From the NCBI GenBank assembly GCA_905202115.1, contig CAJKQZ010000087.1, positions 1 through 9,806 of the forward strand: a DNA stretch of 9,806 bases, given 5' to 3'. This document shows positions 6,440 to 9,806 of the stretch, one piece after another. Made by a program: the position numbers and the translations under genes. Source of the DNA: an uncultured Prevotellaceae bacterium. Its GTDB lineage: Bacteria > Bacteroidota > Bacteroidia > Bacteroidales > Bacteroidaceae. Position 1 is the stretch's first letter. Each line of letters begins with the position of its first letter. The notes beneath the pieces are model-generated. The model was not told where the DNA came from. It saw only the letters and a program-made list of their open reading frames with translations, and did no database searches.

Positions 6440-8443
6440 ATGAACGAAGAGCAGAGAATAATGCAGCTGCGTGAGCTCCTGCACCGCTACAATCATGAAT
6501 ATTACGTCATGAACGCTCCTACGGTGAGCGACCGTGAGTTCGACGACCTGATGCATGAGCTTATCGACCTGGAGAACCGTAATCCGGAGTTTTTCGATGA
6601 AAATTCGCCCACACAGCGCGTGGGCAGCGACCTTAACCACGAGTTTGTGCAGGTGGCGCACCGCTATCCCATGCTTTCGCTCGCCAATACTTACAACCGC
6701 GAGGAGGTGGAGGCGTTTTACCGGCGTGTAGAGGCGGGGCTTGGAGGGCGCAGATTCGACATCTGCTGCGAATTGAAGTTCGACGGACTTTCTATTTCGC
6801 TCACCTATGAGCACGGAAACCTTGTGCGCGCCGTCACCCGCGGCGACGGAGAAAAAGGCGACGACGTGACCGCGAACGTAAGGACTATACGGGCCATTCC
6901 GCTCAAACTCAGCGGCGGAGACTACCCCGACGAGTTCGAGATACGGGGCGAGATATTGATGCCCTGGGAGAGCTTCGAGCGTCTCAACGCGGAGCGGGAA
7001 GCTAAAGAGGAACCGCTGTTCGCCAATCCGAGGAACGCTGCTTCGGGAACGCTGAAGAGCAAGAATTCGGCCGTGGTGGCAGAGCGCAAACTCGACGCAT
7101 ATTTATATTATATGCTCGGCGCTGAACTTCCGTCGGACAACCATTATGACAATCTGCGGAAAGCCTCTGAATGGGGCTTCAAGGTTTCGCCGGCAATGCG
7201 GGTGGTGTCGTCGCTCGACGAGGTTTACGAATTTATAGACCATTGGGACGAGGCGCGCCGCGCACTTCCGGTGGCAACCGACGGAATAGTGCTTAAAGTA
7301 AACTCGCTCGCGCAGCAGCAGGAACTGGGATACACGTCGAAAACTCCCCGCTGGGCCATAGCATATAAGTTCCAGGCCGAACGGGCGGCCACCACGCTGG
7401 AGGAAGTTACCTTCCAGGTGGGCCGAACGGGCGCTGTTACTCCCGTTGCAAACATGAAACCTGTGCTCCTGGCCGGAACAATGGTGAAACGTGCCTCACT
7501 GCACAACGAAGATATGATAAAGAAGCTCGGGCTTCACATAGGCGATATCGTTTATGTGGAGAAAGCCGGCGAAATAATCCCTCAGATAGTCGGCGTTGAG
7601 CCGAATGGCGGCGAAAGCAGGGGAGAGGCGGTGGAATTCATCAGCCGTTGCCCCGAATGCGGCGCACCTCTTGTGCGCTATGAAGGAGAAGCTGCTTATT
7701 ATTGCACTAACGCCACATCGTGTCCGCCCCAGATAAAGGGACGCATAGAACATTTCATAAGCCACGACGCTATGAATATAGATTCGTTGGGGCCTGAAAC
7801 CGTCGACGACTATTATGAGCGCGGGCTTATACGCGATGCGGCCGATCTTTACCGACTTACGGTGAGCGACATCAACGGTTACGGCGGCACCCGCGAACGT
7901 TCGGCCAAGAAAGTGATAAAAGGAATCGACGACAGCAGAAACATACCGTTCGACAGGGTACTTTATGCTCTCGGCATAAGATTCGTGGGTAAGGTTGTGG
8001 CCCGCACTGTGGCCCGCAGCCTGCGTTCGGTCGACGCAATTGCGGAAGCTACCGTCGAGGAGCTTTCTGCCGTCGACGGAGTGGGGGAAATAATAGCGCA
8101 GAGCATTCACCGCTATTTCCGCGACGAGAAAAACAGAGAGTTTGTGGAGCGTTTGCGCGCCGCCGGACTGAAAATGGAAATGGAAGAGCGCGACGCGCCT
8201 GTTTCGGACGCTCTTGCTGGCAAGGCTATAGTAATAAGCGGCGTGTTTTCCCAGCATTCGCGCGAGGAATACAAGAGTATTATCGAGCGCCACGGAGGTC
8301 GTAACGCCGGCAGCATATCTTCGAAGACTTCGTTCGTACTTGCAGGCGAAAACATGGGGCCCTCGAAACTGGAGAAGGCTCGCAAGCTCGGCGTTCCCGT
8401 GGTTTCGGAGCAGGAGTTCCTCGAAATGATTGCCGCCGACTGA
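6440..8443 (+). CDS. ligA: NAD-dependent DNA ligase
   Basis: LigA seals nicks in duplex DNA during replication and repair, using NAD+ to adenylate itself. The start at 6440 gives 667 residues, the usual length, beginning MNEEQRIMQLRELLHRYN, which is the family's N-terminal Ia domain carrying NAD-binding Tyr residues (21-22). Lys113 in KFDG (113-116) is the adenylated residue. EIRGE (167-171), DGIVLK (281-286) and the downstream WAIAYKF (305-311) are nucleotidyltransferase motifs. The OB-fold region follows, then a four-Cys zinc site (404, 407, 422, 428), helix-hairpin-helix repeats (about 445-575, including VDGVGE at 545-550) and a C-terminal BRCT domain (about 589-664). All key residues appear present. 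dapA follows after 247 bases, in the same direction. Confidence 0.98.
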   Translation: MNEEQRIMQLRELLHRYNHEYYVMNAPTVSDREFDDLMHELIDLENRNPEFFDENSPTQRVGSDLNHEFVQVAHRYPMLSLANTYNREEVEAFYRRVEAGLGGRRFDICCELKFDGLSISLTYEHGNLVRAVTRGDGEKGDDVTANVRTIRAIPLKLSGGDYPDEFEIRGEILMPWESFERLNAEREAKEEPLFANPRNAASGTLKSKNSAVVAERKLDAYLYYMLGAELPSDNHYDNLRKASEWGFKVSPAMRVVSSLDEVYEFIDHWDEARRALPVATDGIVLKVNSLAQQQELGYTSKTPRWAIAYKFQAERAATTLEEVTFQVGRTGAVTPVANMKPVLLAGTMVKRASLHNEDMIKKLGLHIGDIVYVEKAGEIIPQIVGVEPNGGESRGEAVEFISRCPECGAPLVRYEGEAAYYCTNATSCPPQIKGRIEHFISHDAMNIDSLGPETVDDYYERGLIRDAADLYRLTVSDINGYGGTRERSAKKVIKGIDDSRNIPFDRVLYALGIRFVGKVVARTVARSLRSVDAIAEATVEELSAVDGVGEIIAQSIHRYFRDEKNREFVERLRAAGLKMEMEERDAPVSDALAGKAIVISGVFSQHSREEYKSIIERHGGRNAGSISSKTSFVLAGENMGPSKLEKARKLGVPVVSEQEFLEMIAAD

Positions 8444-8567
8444 CATAAAATCGCCGGCGGCCTTAGAAGTGTGTGCCGTGCCGCGGAAAACAGGAAATAT
8501 TTCCATTGAAAACATCTCTTTTATTGCATAATGAAAGCGTATGAGAGATTTTATTGGATAAAATTTG

Positions 8568-8575
8568 TAATTTTG
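8568..8575 (+). promoter_or_regulatory. Candidate -7 box for dapA
   Basis: TAATTTTG matches TAnnTTTG, but no TTTG is found 19-21 bases upstream. Transcription would begin near 8582, with a leader of about 110 bases that contains short inverted repeats (8602-8606 with 8616-8620; 8637-8642 with 8652-8657). No known lysine riboswitch is recognisable. Read-through from ligA is also possible, since no convincing terminator separates the two genes. Confidence 0.35.
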
Positions 8576-8690
8576 CGGCTAAACATGTCACATATACGCA
8601 GGCAATGCGGCGCAGATTGCGTTCGGCTTTCATAAAAAACCGTTTGTGAGCCGGTTTGTGCCTGCCATAATCCGAAATATTGAAATTATT

Positions 8691-9575
8691 ATGACTGTAA
8701 ATCCTTTTCGCGGCCTCGGAATTGCTCTTGTAACTCCTTTCTCCGAGGACGGCTCGGTTGATTTCGCTGCGCTTGTGCGCCTGGTCGATTATCAGATTGA
8801 GAATGGGGTGGATTTCGTCTGTGTTCTCGGAACTACAGGCGAGACTCCGTGTCTCACATCCGAAGAATGCGAAAAGATAAAGCGCACGGTGGTCGACACG
8901 GTGAAAGGAAGAGTGCCGGTATTGCTCGGAATGAGCGACAACTGCACCGCAAGGCTTACGGCCTCCGTGAAAAATGCAGATTTCTCCGGTATAGACGGAA
9001 TCCTGTCGTCGGCGCCGTCCTACAACAAGCCTGTGCAGGAGGGGGTATACCGGCATTTGCGCGCGTTGTCGGAAGTGTCGCCCTTGCCGATAGTTCTGTA
9101 CAACATTCCGGGGCGCACTGGAGTGAATATCTCGGCCGAAACCACGCTGCGTTTGGCCGAAGATTGCGACAACATCGTGGCGGTGAAAGAGGCTTCGGGA
9201 AATATAACGCAGATTGCCGATATTCTCCAGGCCAAGCCGCAGGATTTCGATGTGCTCAGTGGCGACGACGCCATAACGTTCGAAATGCTCGGCCTCGGAG
9301 CCGTGGGAGTGATTTCGGTTATAGGAAACGCTTATCCCGCATTGTTTTCCAGAATGATAAACTGCCACAATGCGGGTAACGAAAGCGAGGCGCTCGCCAT
9401 TCACCGCAGCATGAACGAGTTGTACAAGCTCATGTCGGTAGACGGCAACCCCGCCGGAGTGAAGTCGCTCCTTGCTTTGCAGGGAAAGATAGACAATGTG
9501 CTGCGCTTGCCGCTCGTGCCGGCTTCGCAGTCCACGCAGGACGCTTTGAAGAAGGTTATTGCCGAGTTGGGGTAA
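8691..9575 (+). CDS. dapA: 4-hydroxy-tetrahydrodipicolinate synthase
   Basis: DapA condenses pyruvate with aspartate semialdehyde, the committed step toward diaminopimelate (cell wall) and lysine. The start at the ATG 8691 gives 294 residues beginning MTVNPFRGLGIALVTPF, as expected; an upstream in-frame GTG at 8646 would add 15 unrelated residues. The (beta/alpha)8-barrel motifs are intact: GTTGE at 47-51, Tyr111 in SYNKP, Tyr137 in YNIPGRTG (137-144) with Arg142, the Schiff-base Lys166 in VAVKEASGN, and SGDD at 190-193. It is cytoplasmic and usually tetrameric. Any lysine feedback cannot be judged from what I can see. A strong terminator follows. Confidence 0.98.
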   Translation: MTVNPFRGLGIALVTPFSEDGSVDFAALVRLVDYQIENGVDFVCVLGTTGETPCLTSEECEKIKRTVVDTVKGRVPVLLGMSDNCTARLTASVKNADFSGIDGILSSAPSYNKPVQEGVYRHLRALSEVSPLPIVLYNIPGRTGVNISAETTLRLAEDCDNIVAVKEASGNITQIADILQAKPQDFDVLSGDDAITFEMLGLGAVGVISVIGNAYPALFSRMINCHNAGNESEALAIHRSMNELYKLMSVDGNPAGVKSLLALQGKIDNVLRLPLVPASQSTQDALKKVIAELG

Positions 9576-9593
9576 CGATTCGCAGAAAAATAC

Positions 9594-9632
9594 AAAGCCG
9601 CAGAAACAGCAATGTCGTTCTGCGGCTTTTTT
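9594..9632 (+). terminator. Intrinsic terminator of dapA
   Basis: AAAGCCGCAGAA (9594-9605) pairs exactly with 9618-9629 around a 12-base loop, and the right arm runs into six Ts (9627-9632). It begins 18 bases after the dapA stop codon. Its presence shows that the palindrome beginning about 145 bases further on is not needed to end dapA transcription. Confidence 0.9.
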
Positions 9633-9718
9633 GTTTCCTTTGCAATGGTAATGTTTCCGGAGCTCGTTCTTTTTTTCAGGCAATCCGGTGTTGATATGGC
9701 TTTTTTCGGAGGATTTTG

Positions 9719-9806
9719 CAGACAAAAACGGTCAGCCAGCAAGTAATTGAGAATCAACGGGTGTATATATAGCAAAAAATATGTCTGAGATATTTTGAAT
9801 TATCTC
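9719..9806 (+). repeat. 170-base repeat unit, copy C, cut by window end (palindrome copy 6)
   Basis: The first 88 bases of the unit match 4079-4166 with about 8 mismatches by eye, nearly all in the variable segment (9733-9763). The palindrome starts at 9776 and is cut off inside its right arm. Orientation is the same as copies A and B. Confidence 0.85.

Noticed and set aside
8432..8461. GC-rich hairpin at the end of ligA (GCCGCCG with CGGCGGC)
   Set aside because: The loop is 16 bases, the left arm is inside the coding region and no T run follows, so I do not call it a terminator.
7496..8515. Long open frames antisense to ligA, and similarly antisense to dapA and the hydrolase gene
   Set aside because: They lie opposite well-identified genes, show no family resemblance and follow from the codon bias of the real genes.
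8576..8690. Lysine riboswitch upstream of dapA
   Set aside because: The leader is short, with only small inverted repeats, and none of the conserved lysine riboswitch elements could be recognised.
1..9806. CRISPR array as an explanation for the repeats
   Set aside because: The repeat copies are 1 to 3.6 kb apart with genes between them. There are no regular short spacers and no cas genes.

Overview
The window looks like chromosome from a member of the Bacteroidales. The trigger factor, TrmD, LigA and DapA sequences have the form expected for that group. Several genes are preceded by boxes matching the Bacteroidetes sigma-ABfr promoter (TTTG, about 20 bases, TAnnTTTG), and Shine-Dalgarno sites are not evident. 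A gut Muribaculaceae-like organism is my guess, not something the sequence proves.

Layout, left to right: a minus-strand predicted lipoprotein of unknown function (120-1184); minus-strand tig (1590-2936) with a strong GC-rich terminator; minus-strand trmD (3208-3888); a 567-base divergent intergenic region; a plus-strand secreted parallel beta-helix glycoside hydrolase-like gene (4456-6057); plus-strand ligA (6440-8443); plus-strand dapA (8691-9575) with its own terminator. The four housekeeping genes serve protein folding at the ribosome, tRNA m1G37 methylation, DNA ligation, and lysine/diaminopimelate synthesis. They appear to be separately transcribed rather than one operon. The lipoprotein and the hydrolase are the accessory genes, probably envelope or secreted functions.

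The most unusual content is between the genes. A roughly 40-base AT-rich palindrome, with conserved arm ATGTCTGAG / CTCAGACAT, occurs in six of the seven intergenic spaces; only ligA-dapA lacks it. One copy (6180-6221) is a perfect 42-base palindrome, and another (3149-3182) carries a paired change in both arms that keeps the pairing. Three copies lie inside a longer unit of about 170 bases (4079-4248, 6123-6291, and 9719 to the window end). Two other copies share a different 74-base direct repeat (22-95 and 1411-1484). The hydrolase gene sits between two full 170-base units in the same orientation, and the lipoprotein gene sits between the two 74-base repeats, so both accessory genes are bracketed like cassettes. 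Whether these repeats mobilise DNA, end transcription, bind a protein or organise the chromosome cannot be settled from this window.
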